This document shows, in pieces, positions 47,002 to 55,947 of a stretch of DNA of 64,000 nucleotides (positions are counted from its first letter, which is position 1; every line of letters starts with the position of its first letter). The notes under the pieces are model-generated. The model saw nothing but the letters and a program-made list of their open reading frames with translations, was not told where the DNA came from and searched no databases. Both the position numbers and the translations under genes were made by a program. Origin of the DNA: Bradyrhizobium cenepequi (GTDB lineage: Bacteria > Pseudomonadota > Alphaproteobacteria > Rhizobiales > Xanthobacteraceae); assembly GCF_020329485.1 (NCBI RefSeq), contig NZ_JAGKJI010000015.1:62001-126000 (forward strand). Direction: 5' to 3'.

Positions 47002-47631
47002 ATGAACCAACCGTCTCTCTCCCCTGGCTCTGCCGACGTTCTCTTGTTCGACCTCGGCCGTGTCGTGCTCGATATCGATTTCGGCAAGGTGATGACCACC
47101 TGGGCCGGCCATGCCGGCTGCGAGCCTGCCGAGCTCGCCACCCGCTTTGTCATGGACGAGAGTTTCAGGCATCACGAGGTCGGTAAGATCGATGACGCCG
47201 CCTTCTTCGCAAGCCTGCGGCGGTCGCTCGGCATCAGCATCTCCGACGCCCAGTTCCTGGAAGGCTGGAACGCGATCTTCGCCGGCGAGATACCGGGAAT
47301 CGCCGAGCACCTCGCACGCGCCAAAACGCGGCTGCCGCTCTACGCTTTCTCGAACACCAATCCGCCTCATATCGAGCATTTCTCGACAGCCTATTCGGAC
47401 GTGCTCGGCCACTTTCGGCAGATTTTCTTCTCATCGACGATCGGGCTTCGGAAACCTGACGCGGAAGCCTATGATTACGTCGTGAAGGCGATCGGGGCGC
47501 CGGCTTCGCGCATCGTGTTCTTCGACGATTCCGCCGAGAACATCCGCGGCGCACGGGTGGCAGGCCTTAACGCCATTCACGTCACATCTGCAGATGATGT
47601 GACGAACGCGCTTCTCGCGCTTGGAATTTAG
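47002..47631 (+). CDS. HAD-superfamily phosphatase (YihX-like)
   Basis: 209 aa HAD subfamily IA hydrolase. Motif I reads LLFDLGRVVLDIDF, with the nucleophile Asp but Gly at the +2 position where most HAD phosphatases have the second Asp; E. coli YihX has the same DLG arrangement (FDLGNVIVDIDF). Motif II is AFSNT, the motif III lysine is in GLRKPDAEAY, and motif IV is FFDDSAENI. Likely a sugar-phosphate phosphatase. Its stop is 9 bp before the moeA start, so the two are probably one transcript. Preceded by the repeat island. Confidence 0.9.
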   Translation: MNQPSLSPGSADVLLFDLGRVVLDIDFGKVMTTWAGHAGCEPAELATRFVMDESFRHHEVGKIDDAAFFASLRRSLGISISDAQFLEGWNAIFAGEIPGIAEHLARAKTRLPLYAFSNTNPPHIEHFSTAYSDVLGHFRQIFFSSTIGLRKPDAEAYDYVVKAIGAPASRIVFFDDSAENIRGARVAGLNAIHVTSADDVTNALLALGI

Positions 47632-47640
47632 GAGTTGCCC

Positions 47641-48852
47641 GTGGCTCTGATGCCGGTCGCCGATGCGCTCGCCGCGGTCCTCGCCGGCGCGGAACCTTTG
47701 CCGGAAGAGATGGTCGCGCTCGATGCCGCCTATCACCGCACGCTCGCGCATGATGTCGCGGCAAAACGCACCCAGCCGCCGCAGGCGATGTCGGCGATGG
47801 ATGGCTATGCGGTGCGATCAGCCGATGCCGCCGATCTCAGCGCGCGGCTGAAGGTGATCGGCGAAGTCGCCGCGGGCCGGCCGTTCGATCGGGAACTTGG
47901 TCCGCACGAAGCCGCGCGGATCTTCACCGGCGGCGTCATTCCCGCTGGCGCCGATGCCGTCGTGATCCAGGAAGACACCAGGGTTGATGGCGATCACATC
48001 ACCATCACCGAGGCTGCCATCGCCGGGCGGCATATCCGGCCGGCCGGGATCGATTTCCGCGAGGGCGACGTGCTGCTCAGGCACGGAAGCCGGCTGACCG
48101 ACCGCGCACTGTCGCTGGCGGCGTCGATGAACTATCCGGAACTTCCCGTGCGGCGCCGGCCCAAGGTGGCCGTGCTCGCGACGGGCGACGAACTGGTGAT
48201 GCCGGGCTCCTCTCCGGGCCCGGGGCAGATCGTCTATTCCAACGGCTATGCGCTGCGGGCGCTGGCGCGCGCCGAAGGCGCCGAGACGATCGACCTGGGG
48301 GTCGCCGCCGACACGGTTGCCGCGACCACCGAAGGCATCCGCCGCGCGCATGCCGCGGGCACCGACATCCTCGTCACGACCGGCGGCGCATCGGTGGGCG
48401 ACCATGACCTCGTGAAACCCTCGCTCGAGGCCGAGGGCGTCACCATGGCGTTCTGGAAGATCGCGATGCGGCCGGGCAAGCCGATGATGCATGGCCGGCA
48501 CGGCGCGATGCGGGTGATCGGCCTGCCCGGCAATCCGGTGTCGTCCTATGTCTGCGCCTACCTGTTCCTGGTGCCGTTGATTCGGGCCCTGCTCGGCCGC
48601 TCGACGATCCATCACGTCAGGGAAAGCGCCCTGCTCGGCCGCGATCTCGCGGCCAATGATCAGCGCGAAGATTATCTTCGTGCGCTGCTCGAAGAGCGTG
48701 ACGACGGCACGCTGATCGCAACGCCGGTCACCCGGCAGGACAGTTCGCTGCTTGGGAATCTCACTGCGGCGCAGGCACTTGTGATGCGTCCGCCGTTCGC
48801 GCCGGCAGCGCCGAAGGGCACGCCGTGCGACATCCTCCGATTGCCTGAATGA
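47641..48852 (+). CDS. moeA: molybdopterin molybdotransferase
   Basis: 403 aa from the GTG at 47641, with AGGAG seven bases upstream; an ATG three codons in is the alternative. MoeA motifs: MSAMDGYAVRSADA, RIFTGGVIPAGADAVVIQED, ATGDELV, TTGGASVGDHD, KIAMRPGKPMMHG and GLPGNPVSSYV. It inserts molybdate into adenylated molybdopterin. Located between the HAD gene and lexA, apart from moaC. Confidence 0.97.
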   Translation: MALMPVADALAAVLAGAEPLPEEMVALDAAYHRTLAHDVAAKRTQPPQAMSAMDGYAVRSADAADLSARLKVIGEVAAGRPFDRELGPHEAARIFTGGVIPAGADAVVIQEDTRVDGDHITITEAAIAGRHIRPAGIDFREGDVLLRHGSRLTDRALSLAASMNYPELPVRRRPKVAVLATGDELVMPGSSPGPGQIVYSNGYALRALARAEGAETIDLGVAADTVAATTEGIRRAHAAGTDILVTTGGASVGDHDLVKPSLEAEGVTMAFWKIAMRPGKPMMHGRHGAMRVIGLPGNPVSSYVCAYLFLVPLIRALLGRSTIHHVRESALLGRDLAANDQREDYLRALLEERDDGTLIATPVTRQDSSLLGNLTAAQALVMRPPFAPAAPKGTPCDILRLPE

Positions 48853-48914
48853 AGCCGCGACCAGCACCTATTTGGCCATTTCTGATCGCGTTCACCGGAA
48901 ATTAAGTGGTTGCA

Positions 48915-48929
48915 GAACACATATCGAAC
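48915..48929. promoter_or_regulatory. LexA-binding SOS box upstream of lexA
   Basis: A perfect alphaproteobacterial box GAAC-N7-GAAC (48915-48929) lies 125 bp upstream of the lexA ATG. A second, imperfect match in the other orientation, GTTC-N7-GTTT, lies at 48941-48955. This is the known autoregulation arrangement for rhizobial lexA. Confidence 0.85.
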
Positions 48930-49053
48930 ATATAGTGTCCGTTCATGATTTGTTTCGAAACTCGCTGTCTACGAATGGGAGTGCGTGACTCCCGAGATCA
49001 GCTCTTCTCAAGTCTCGGATCGAACGACGCTACCAACCGGGGGAATGCTCGCG

Positions 49054-49755
49054 ATGCTTACGCGCAAACAGTATGAACTTCTGCGTTTCATCAACGAACG
49101 GCTGAAAGAGGCCGGTGTGCCTCCTTCCTTCGACGAGATGAAGGACGCACTCGACTTGCGCTCGAAGTCCGGCATCCACCGCCTGATCACGGCGCTGGAG
49201 GAACGGGGCTTCATCCGCCGCCTGCCGAACCGCGCCCGCGCGATCGAGGTAATCAAGCTTCCTGAGCTGGCGGCCGCCAGCAACGGCCGTCGCGGATTCA
49301 CGCCGAGCGTCATCGAGGGCACGCTCGGCAGGCGCACCAGCAGCCCGCCCGCGGTCGAGGATGACGGCAACCGTCCCGTTGCGGTGCCCGTGATGGGCCG
49401 GATTGCGGCGGGTACGCCGATCGAGGCGCTGCAGACCCGCAGCCACACGATCAGCGTGCCGCCCGACATGCTCGGCTCCGGCGAACATTATGCGCTCGAG
49501 GTGCGTGGCGATTCCATGGTGGAGGCCGGCATCCTCGACGGCGACATGGCGCTGATCCAGCGCAACGACACCGCCAACACCGGCGACATCGTGGTGGCGC
49601 TGATCGATGAGGAGGAGGCGACGCTGAAGCGCTTCCGTCGCCGCGGCGCGTCGATCGCGCTTGAGCCTGCCAATGCGGCCTACGAAGTGCGCATCCTGCC
49701 GCCGAACCGGGTGCGGATCCAGGGCAAGCTGATCGGACTTTATCGCAAGTACTGA
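49054..49755 (+). CDS. lexA: SOS repressor LexA
   Basis: 233 aa from the ATG at 49054; GGGGG lies about nine bases upstream, and the ATG at 49045 is too close to it. The N-terminal winged helix (MLTRKQYELLRFINERLKEA, PSFDEMKDALDLRSKSGIHRLI) binds the SOS box. The autocleavage site is A119-G120 in RIAAGTPIEA. The catalytic serine is S154 in GDSMVEAGI and the lysine is K192 in ATLKRF. The linker is longer than in E. coli, as in other alphaproteobacteria. Represses DNA-repair genes until RecA triggers self-cleavage. Confidence 0.97.
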   Translation: MLTRKQYELLRFINERLKEAGVPPSFDEMKDALDLRSKSGIHRLITALEERGFIRRLPNRARAIEVIKLPELAAASNGRRGFTPSVIEGTLGRRTSSPPAVEDDGNRPVAVPVMGRIAAGTPIEALQTRSHTISVPPDMLGSGEHYALEVRGDSMVEAGILDGDMALIQRNDTANTGDIVVALIDEEEATLKRFRRRGASIALEPANAAYEVRILPPNRVRIQGKLIGLYRKY

Positions 49756-49860
49756 GCCGCCGACGCAGCAGCCCGCCTGGTACTCGGGTGGGTGCTCTGC
49801 CCCTGCTGGGCGCTGAGAAATCTGCTTGGTGGCAAGAACTACTTAGAATGATTAGAATGA

Positions 49861-49885
49861 GAGTCCCGGTAGTCGGCCGGGGCTC
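49861..49885. terminator. hairpin downstream of lexA
   Basis: Nine-base-pair stem GAGTCCCGG / CCGGGGCTC (one G-T pair) with a 7 base loop, followed by TTCTG. It sits 105 bp after the lexA stop within the roughly 300 bp gap before the next gene, which otherwise shows no convincing coding sequence. Confidence 0.45.
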
Positions 49886-50061
49886 TTCTGTGCAACATGA
49901 CGTGCGGCAGCGCCTCGCTATCGTGTTTGTGAACGGTCAAAAGACGCGAGCCGTACAAATGCCAAGAACGAAGCAGAAGCTCATAAGTTATCGTCCACTC
50001 TGATAGAGGCCTGCGCCTCTTCCCAGGCCCGGGTCGGCTATCTCGAATGAGGAGCAATCCG

Positions 50062-50487
50062 ATGTGTGACTATAGCCTGCACGCCGTGGCGACGCGTCCC
50101 GCCCAGGTTGGAGAGACGCTCATCACCACCACCTTCCGCGGCACCTCGACCCGCGGCTTCGCTTCGGAAAGCGATCCGACGGTTGCGGTCTGCATGCTTC
50201 CCGGGACCGAGCTCGCGTTCGCCGATAACGTCCGTTACGACAATCGCTGGATCTGGACCAAGACGACCGGCTTCCGCGTCGGCAAGTTCAACCAGATTGA
50301 TCCGCATATTCGGGATCGTCATCACGACGCGATCGAATTCCCCGATGGCAGCCATGTGCTGGTGACCCAGCTCTGCGAAGGGCAGCGGGCGACCGTGCTG
50401 CAATTGCCCGTGACGCATCATGTTGCCGAGCCGGCGCAGAAGGCGGTCGAGCAGCGGCCCGCGCCGAACCCGCTGTTCATCGGCTGA
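50062..50487 (+). CDS. conserved hypothetical protein
   Basis: 141 aa from the ATG at 50062 with GAGGAG upstream. It starts MCDYSLHAVATRPAQVGETL, a pattern I recall in short uncharacterised proteins of Rhizobiales. The second half has FPDGSHVLVTQLCEGQRATV. Two cysteines near the N-terminus (C2) and middle (VCMLPG) are noted. No signal peptide, membrane helix or known catalytic motif. It lies between lexA and comEC. Function unknown. Confidence 0.72.
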   Translation: MCDYSLHAVATRPAQVGETLITTTFRGTSTRGFASESDPTVAVCMLPGTELAFADNVRYDNRWIWTKTTGFRVGKFNQIDPHIRDRHHDAIEFPDGSHVLVTQLCEGQRATVLQLPVTHHVAEPAQKAVEQRPAPNPLFIG

Positions 50488-50639
50488 CTGCCTCGCCCAG
50501 CGTGCGCCGCCGGTTTCGGCCGGCGGAACGTTGCCGCGAGTGACAAGCAAAATGTTTTGAGCGGCCCCGGAGCCGATCCGGGGGCGCATCTGATTTTGTG
50601 TTGAACGAGGCTTCATTTCGCCGAGGGGGAGCGTGATCC

Positions 50640-50861
50640 GTGGTCACCAAGATCACATGGCAACGAGCTGGACGCGTGACCGAGCCGGGCCGATACATGT
50701 TCAGGTTCGGCTGGCTTACGGTCGCGGCGGAAGACCTCGCGATCTGGGAGCGATTTCCGGATGCGACGTTTACGCTCGTTCGAATGCCGTCGTATTCGGA
50801 CGGCTCGGACGAATTCCGGCTCGGCGCGTTCGAACTGCCGGCCAACGCCGGCGGAGATTGA
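50640..50861 (+). CDS. small hypothetical protein
   Basis: 73 aa from a GTG with GAGGGGGAG upstream. The product (MVTKITWQRAGRVTEPGRYM, then FRFGWLTVAAEDLAIWERFP) is amphipathic with several aromatic residues and looks like a folded small domain rather than random translation. Convergent with comEC, with 7 bp between stops. I do not recognise the family. Confidence 0.6.
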   Translation: MVTKITWQRAGRVTEPGRYMFRFGWLTVAAEDLAIWERFPDATFTLVRMPSYSDGSDEFRLGAFELPANAGGD

Positions 50862-50868
50862 TGAGGGC

Positions 50869-53157
50869 TCAGTCTTCCGACTGCAGGTCGGATTCGGACG
50901 GGGTCGCATCGATGGCGCGCGGCGCTGATGTTCCCTGGATTCGGATCGTGGTCTCGGGCTTGCCTTCGCCTGAGATCGCGGGCGACCACGGGCGGTTGAG
51001 CCCGGCAGGTTTGGCCGCATCGATGACGAAGCCTTTCCGGTTCCGCCGCAGCGCCAGCGCGCCTTGCCGCCGCAGGCGCTCGGCATCGATGACCGCCGCG
51101 GCGCAGCCATGCGGTACCGAACTTGCAGTCACGATCAGTGCCGCCCGCTCGCAATCGTCTGCGAGCGCCTCAGCGCGCTGCGTGAGCGCGATGAACGCGC
51201 CACCCGCCGCAGGCGTCACGCAGCCGCCCTCATCGCAGGACACGCCCTCCGTGAGCGACGGATCGCTTGCGGTCCGGGCATCGGCGTCCGCGGCGAGCCA
51301 TTCCTTGGCCAGGAAGGCGTCCTTTGCGGTCCGCATCAGGTGCAACCGCCCGTCACCGCCGCGGACCGCAACATTGCGGCCGTCGCCGGAAATCAGGATG
51401 TCCGGCAGCGGCGCCCTCACCGCCCAGACCGCCGCAACAAGAAGCACGGCCGCGCCGACGAAACGCAGCGGCGTGCGCAATAGCCCGAGCACGATGATGC
51501 CAAGGCTCGCAGCGATCAATGGGCCGATCCCGAACGCACCGATGCGGCCGACCGCGCCCGGCAGCGCGGCGACCCACTGCGCGACGATGACCATCCAGTC
51601 GATCCCAGTGCCCATGATGGCCCAGAACACGCCGTCGAAGCCGAACGGCATCGCCAGCAGGCCGAGCAGCCCGGCCGGCATCACCAGCGCCGACACCACC
51701 GGCATCGCCGCGAGATTGGCGAGCACGCCAAAGGGCGCCACCCGGTGGAAGTGGAAGGCGGCGTAGGGCGTGGTCGCAAGCCCTGCCACCAGCGAAGCGA
51801 GCAGCAGCATCGCGACCTCCCGCCCGCCCCACAGCGCGATCCGGGCGGTCGTGGAATGATCGGGCGCGGCGAACAGATGCGGCATTCCGATCTGCACCAA
51901 CGCCACCAGCCCGAGGGTGGCCGCAAACGACATCTGGAAGCTCGGATGCACCAGCGCTTCAGGCGCGATCGCGAGCACGATCATGGCCGCGACTGCGAGC
52001 GTCCGGAACGTCACCGCGCGGCGGTCGACCATCACGGCGATCAGCACCACTGCCGTCATGAAGAACGACCTTTGGGTCGCGACCTCCGCACCCGAGAGCA
52101 GGAGATAGAGCGCGGCAGCGACCAGCGCCGCGGCGGCAGACCATTTCTTGATCGGAAAGCTCACGGTGAGCACCGGAAACAGCGCGAGCAACGCCCGCAC
52201 CGCGAAGAAGACCACGCCTGCGACCACAGCCATGTGATAGCCCGAGATCGACAGCACGTGACCGAGCCCCGAGACGAACATCGCGTCATTCACCGGCCCG
52301 GAGATCGCATCGCGCCGGCCGGTCAGCAGCGCGGTCGCGATCGCGCGATTATCGCCCTCGAGCACGCTGCGGATGCGCGCGTCGATCGCATCGCGCATGC
52401 CCTGCATGAACGCCGCATAGCGCAGCGCAAGCCCACGGCCTTCCGGCGGCGCCGTCGTCTTGATCGCGCCCAGCACGAAACCGGAGGCGCCGATGCCCTG
52501 GAAATAGAGATCGCGGCCGAAATCGTAGCTGCCAGGCCGCAAAGGTGCGAGCGGCGGCTGCAGCCGCGCCTTCAGTTCGACAAAACTGCCGACTTCAGGG
52601 GCAGTGCCCTTCTTCACCGACAGCCGAACGCGCTCAAGCTTCGGCGCACCCCGTTGGCTTTCGATGCTGGCGACTCGCAGCACGAAGCGATCGGTGCGCT
52701 CGCGGATGTCACGCGTCTCGACAAATCCGGTGAGCGACACCGAAAACAACGGCCGCGCCAGCACGACATGCGCGACCCGCGCGGTTCGCCAGGTGGCAAC
52801 CGCGAACCCCGCCGCAACGACGGCAATCATGACGGCGGCGGCGAACGCCTGCCGCCGCCTGAGCAGGAACGCGAGAGCGCACAGCGCGACCGCGACCGTG
52901 GCCGCGATCGACAGCACCGGTTCATGGTCGGCGGTGAAGTAGAGCGCGATGCCGATGCCGAACGCGACCGGCACCCACGGCAGAAGCCGCCCGGCGCCCG
53001 CCTCGGCACGGGCCCATTGGCGCAGTGTCTCGACGATTGGGGGCAAGGCGCCGACATTGATCGGAGCATAACCACCCGCCGGCGCCACCGCCTCGCGGGG
53101 CGGCCAGGTGCCGGCATAGCCGCGCCTGCCGCCCGGCGTCCTGCCCTCGTCCGCCAT
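50869..53157 (-). CDS. comEC: ComEC/Rec2-family DNA uptake channel protein
   Basis: 762 aa polytopic membrane protein. An N-terminal pair of helices and an OB-like extracellular region (DUF4131; ETRDIRERTDRFVLRV ... GSYDFGRDLYFQGIGASGFV) precede the competence domain with LLTGRRDAISGPVNDAMFVS, SGLGHVLSISGYHMAVVAG and multiple helices (about 260-600). The C-terminal region (from about 605, DILISGDGRNVAVRGGDGR) follows the beta-lactamase-like extension but I see no HxHxDH metal motif, so it is probably not a nuclease. It would move single-stranded DNA across the inner membrane. No other competence gene is visible. Confidence 0.92.
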   Translation of the reverse strand: MADEGRTPGGRRGYAGTWPPREAVAPAGGYAPINVGALPPIVETLRQWARAEAGAGRLLPWVPVAFGIGIALYFTADHEPVLSIAATVAVALCALAFLLRRRQAFAAAVMIAVVAAGFAVATWRTARVAHVVLARPLFSVSLTGFVETRDIRERTDRFVLRVASIESQRGAPKLERVRLSVKKGTAPEVGSFVELKARLQPPLAPLRPGSYDFGRDLYFQGIGASGFVLGAIKTTAPPEGRGLALRYAAFMQGMRDAIDARIRSVLEGDNRAIATALLTGRRDAISGPVNDAMFVSGLGHVLSISGYHMAVVAGVVFFAVRALLALFPVLTVSFPIKKWSAAAALVAAALYLLLSGAEVATQRSFFMTAVVLIAVMVDRRAVTFRTLAVAAMIVLAIAPEALVHPSFQMSFAATLGLVALVQIGMPHLFAAPDHSTTARIALWGGREVAMLLLASLVAGLATTPYAAFHFHRVAPFGVLANLAAMPVVSALVMPAGLLGLLAMPFGFDGVFWAIMGTGIDWMVIVAQWVAALPGAVGRIGAFGIGPLIAASLGIIVLGLLRTPLRFVGAAVLLVAAVWAVRAPLPDILISGDGRNVAVRGGDGRLHLMRTAKDAFLAKEWLAADADARTASDPSLTEGVSCDEGGCVTPAAGGAFIALTQRAEALADDCERAALIVTASSVPHGCAAAVIDAERLRRQGALALRRNRKGFVIDAAKPAGLNRPWSPAISGEGKPETTIRIQGTSAPRAIDATPSESDLQSED

Positions 53158-53574
53158 CCTGCGCCCTGGAACATCCCTGCTTCTGCAAAGCTACCGGATG
53201 CAAGTATCCGCGGGATAGCGGAACAGATGCAGAATACGGAGGAAAGAGCGCCCCGCCGGTGCACTCCTGATCCCGTGTTGGTTGCTCAGTCGGCTTCAAG
53301 CCCGATTGAGCCGAAAGTCTCATAAGGCAGCAGCGCCATTGAGGATTAGACTGCGGTGGTGCCTCCGCCCGTACAAACGGAAAAGAGGCAGTGGTGGCTC
53401 GCGGTTTGGAGACCGCTGGAGCTCTTCTCAGGTGGTTCAAGGCTTGCCTGAGACAAGCGTTGCGGACGCAACTCGCAAATCAGGCCTGGAGCGTCGCGCA
53501 TCACGCGTACTCCGCGAGCGAACAGAGCGCTGAAAAACGTGAGGAGAAAGTCTTTGAACTAATGGGAGCAGCAC
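53158..53574. other. intergenic region between comEC and the MHS transporter
   Basis: 417 bp without a credible gene. It contains one hairpin, GCTCAGTCGG / CCGATTGAGC (53284-53311, one mismatch), and must hold the promoters of the divergent comEC and transporter genes. No recognisable operator. Confidence 0.5.
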
Positions 53575-54903
53575 ATGGCAATTCAAGTACCAAGCGATTT
53601 TCGCCGCGTGATCGTGGCTGCGTCGGTCGGAAACGTCATCGAGTGGTATGACTTCTATATCTTTGGCAGCCTGGCCGCCGTCCTGTCGGTCAAGTTCTTC
53701 GAACAATCCCACCCTGTCGCAGCCCTGCTTAGCACGATCGCCCTGTTCACCGCAGGCTTCCTCATCCGTCCGCTCGGAGCCTTCCTCTTTGGGTGGATGG
53801 GCGATCGGGTGGGCCGCAAGTATACGTTCCTCATTACGCTCAGCGGAATGGGACTGGGGACGGGCGCGATCGGCCTGATCCCGACCTACCAGTCGATCGG
53901 CCTTACCGCCGCATTCGTGCTGTTCGGCCTGCGCATGATCCAGGGTCTGTGCCTGGGCGGCGAATATGGCGGCGCCATCACCTACGTCGCCGAGCATGTT
54001 CCCGATGACAGGCGCGGCTACTACACCGGCTGGCTGCAGACCTCACCGACGCTCGGGATCGTGGTGTCGCTGGCCGTGATCATCCTGACCCGGACCTGGT
54101 TCGGCGATCAGACCTTCAACGAATGGGCATGGCGCATTCCGTTCCTGCTCTCGTTCCTGCTGGTGGCCATCGCCATCTACATCCGCCTCCAGCTCCAGGA
54201 GACTCCGATCTTCCAAGAGATCAAGGCCCGCGGGCAGATGACCAGGAACCCCTGGAAAGAAGCGTTCCTGAGCGCGAACATCAAATACATTGGGATCGCC
54301 ACCGTCGTCCTGATCGGACAGGGCGTGGTCTGGTACAGCGGTCAGTTCTGGGCGCTGTACTTCCTGCAACAGGTCTCCAAGGTCGACGCTCTGACCTCGG
54401 CCTACATCGTCGGGGCCGCGCTGCTTATCGCGACGCCGAGCCTGATATTCTTTGGCTGGCTGTCGGACCTGATCGGCCGCAAGCCGGTGATCCTGGGAGG
54501 CATGCTGCTTGCCGCCATCACCTATTATCCGCTGTATCTGTGGCTCGGAGCGGTCACGCAGCCCGGAAACATCAACTATCCGATCGCGATCTTCATCATC
54601 TTCATCCTCGTCTGTTACGTCGGGATGGTGTACGGGCCGGTCGGCGCGTTCCTGGCGGAATTCTTCCCCAGCAGGATCCGGTACACATCGGTGTCGGTGC
54701 CGTATCACATCGGCAACGGCTGGGGCGGCGGCTTGGTGCCGTTCATCACCTCGGCAGCTTTCGCCGCCACCGGCAGCGTCGGCTACGCGCTGATCTATCC
54801 GATCGTCGTTCCTGCGGTCTGCTTCGTGCTCGCCGTTTTCCTGATGCCGGAGACGCGCAAGATCAGCATCTGGGAGCCGGTCGAACCGAGAACCGCATCG
54901 TGA
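53575..54903 (+). CDS. MHS-family MFS transporter
   Basis: 442 aa with about twelve helices. The start RRVIVAASVGNVIEWYDFYI and the loop GWMGDRVGRKYTFLITL, then GGEYGGAITYVAEHVPDDRRG, are typical of the metabolite:H+ symporter group (ShiA, KgtP, ProP). The matching second-half loop is GWLSDLIGRKPVIL. Likely takes up a carboxylate, shikimate or osmolyte by proton symport. GGGAG precedes the ATG. A GC-rich hairpin 13 bp after the stop suggests a single-gene unit. Confidence 0.92.
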   Translation: MAIQVPSDFRRVIVAASVGNVIEWYDFYIFGSLAAVLSVKFFEQSHPVAALLSTIALFTAGFLIRPLGAFLFGWMGDRVGRKYTFLITLSGMGLGTGAIGLIPTYQSIGLTAAFVLFGLRMIQGLCLGGEYGGAITYVAEHVPDDRRGYYTGWLQTSPTLGIVVSLAVIILTRTWFGDQTFNEWAWRIPFLLSFLLVAIAIYIRLQLQETPIFQEIKARGQMTRNPWKEAFLSANIKYIGIATVVLIGQGVVWYSGQFWALYFLQQVSKVDALTSAYIVGAALLIATPSLIFFGWLSDLIGRKPVILGGMLLAAITYYPLYLWLGAVTQPGNINYPIAIFIIFILVCYVGMVYGPVGAFLAEFFPSRIRYTSVSVPYHIGNGWGGGLVPFITSAAFAATGSVGYALIYPIVVPAVCFVLAVFLMPETRKISIWEPVEPRTAS

Positions 54904-54915
54904 CGGAATAGCCTC

Positions 54916-54941
54916 GCCGCGGGGCCACCAAGCCCCGCGGC
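54916..54941 (+). terminator. terminator-like hairpin after the MHS transporter
   Basis: Perfect 9 bp arms GCCGCGGGG / CCCCGCGGC with an 8 base loop, 13 bp after the stop. There is no T-run, so it may act in both directions or with Rho. Confidence 0.55.
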
Positions 54942-55034
54942 AGGCCGTCCGCGTTCCGGCAAGCGCAGCACAACTTCATCGTACCGGCCGCTACCGAGTA
55001 GCGGTCGGACCAATGGTTCGCCCAACCCACCTTC

Positions 55035-55397
55035 TCAGCCGGCCCGGTGATGCCAACGATCGTGCCACCAGGTGGTGAAATCACGATCCGTCAGCAGCTC
55101 CCAGCCGGCGAGGAAGATCACCAGTATGCCCGACAGCACGCTGCTTGCCGTCGCCGAGACCTGCTCGTAGCCGACCGTCCAAGGTGCCAGCAGCAGAGCC
55201 AGTCCGAGCAGCATCTCTCCCCATTCCTCCAGATAGGATGGAATGACAAATGCCTCGACGGCAAACAGGATGACAGCCAACCCAAGCGCAATGGTGATCC
55301 AGACGGCCGCCCCGGCGAAGCCGAGGGCAAAGGGCGACACGACCAGCCACACACCCACCAACAAGCTGGCAACGTCCTGCCAGTGTTGAATGCGCAT
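55035..55397 (-). CDS. SPW repeat membrane protein
   Basis: 120 aa from the ATG at 55397, preceded by GGGAGGTGAGC. It starts MRIQHWQDVASLLVGVWLVV and continues SPFALGF, then in the second half LLLAPWTVGY. These are the two SPW-type repeats, each with paired hydrophobic helices, giving about four transmembrane segments. Function of the family is unknown. Divergent from the 60 aa gene and glnA. Confidence 0.87.
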   Translation of the reverse strand: MRIQHWQDVASLLVGVWLVVSPFALGFAGAAVWITIALGLAVILFAVEAFVIPSYLEEWGEMLLGLALLLAPWTVGYEQVSATASSVLSGILVIFLAGWELLTDRDFTTWWHDRWHHRAG

Positions 55398-55651
55398 GAT
55401 GCTCACCTCCCCTCTCCTATGAAGATGGCAGAGCGGCGCCGGAAAGATACCCATCCGACCTGCGTTGTGTTGCCGCTGCCAGCGCTCCGGAGCCGCACTC
55501 CAATGGCGGACGGGCCATCACCCGCAAAGCACTCTTGCAAGTGCGCTGCAGCAGGATGCACACTGCGTGCGCTTGACGAGGTGTCAGTGCCCACGGCTCT
55601 CGGCCCGACCGGAATTCACGGTTGCGCCCAGAACGAGAGGAGGATGACGCC

Positions 55652-55834
55652 ATGCGAGAAATCGAGATCCACGACTATGCGCGGCAGCTCTTGGAAGCAC
55701 ATGGCGCCAAGGCCATTGCTGAGGCTGCCCAGAATGCCATCGAGCTCGAGGCTAAAGGCGACGTCGACCTGGCCAGAACCTGGCGCCATATCGAAGACGC
55801 CATGAAGCTGATGCGCGGGCCGCACCAAAGCTGA
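55652..55834 (+). CDS. small helical protein upstream of glnA
   Basis: 60 aa from the ATG at 55652 with GAGAGGAGG upstream. The sequence (MREIEIHDYARQLLEAHGAK, then AIAEAAQNAIELEAKGDVDL) is strongly alpha-helical and acidic, with a family-like ending TWRHIEDAMKLM. No membrane segment or signal. It lies 113 bp before the glutamine synthetase on the same strand, so it may be co-transcribed. I do not recognise a named family. Confidence 0.72.
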   Translation: MREIEIHDYARQLLEAHGAKAIAEAAQNAIELEAKGDVDLARTWRHIEDAMKLMRGPHQS

Positions 55835-55947
55835 AGCTGCCGGCGCGGCAACGCCGAATGTGGAGCAGGACCCATCGCAGGCCTCCAGGCCGCGGCCGAA
55901 CGGCAATGGGCCTCCAAGAGGCGGCTCTGCATGACAGGAGTGAAGCC

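Noticed and set aside
46184..47186. Open frames across the repeat island
   Set aside because: They run through the inverted repeats in both directions, and no known motif or good ribosome site supports them.
49788..50003. 71-codon open frame after lexA
   Set aside because: It covers a terminator-like hairpin, has no clear ribosome site and no protein-like pattern.
51745..53325. 526-codon plus-strand open frame
   Set aside because: Antisense shadow of comEC with Arg/His-rich composition and no domain.
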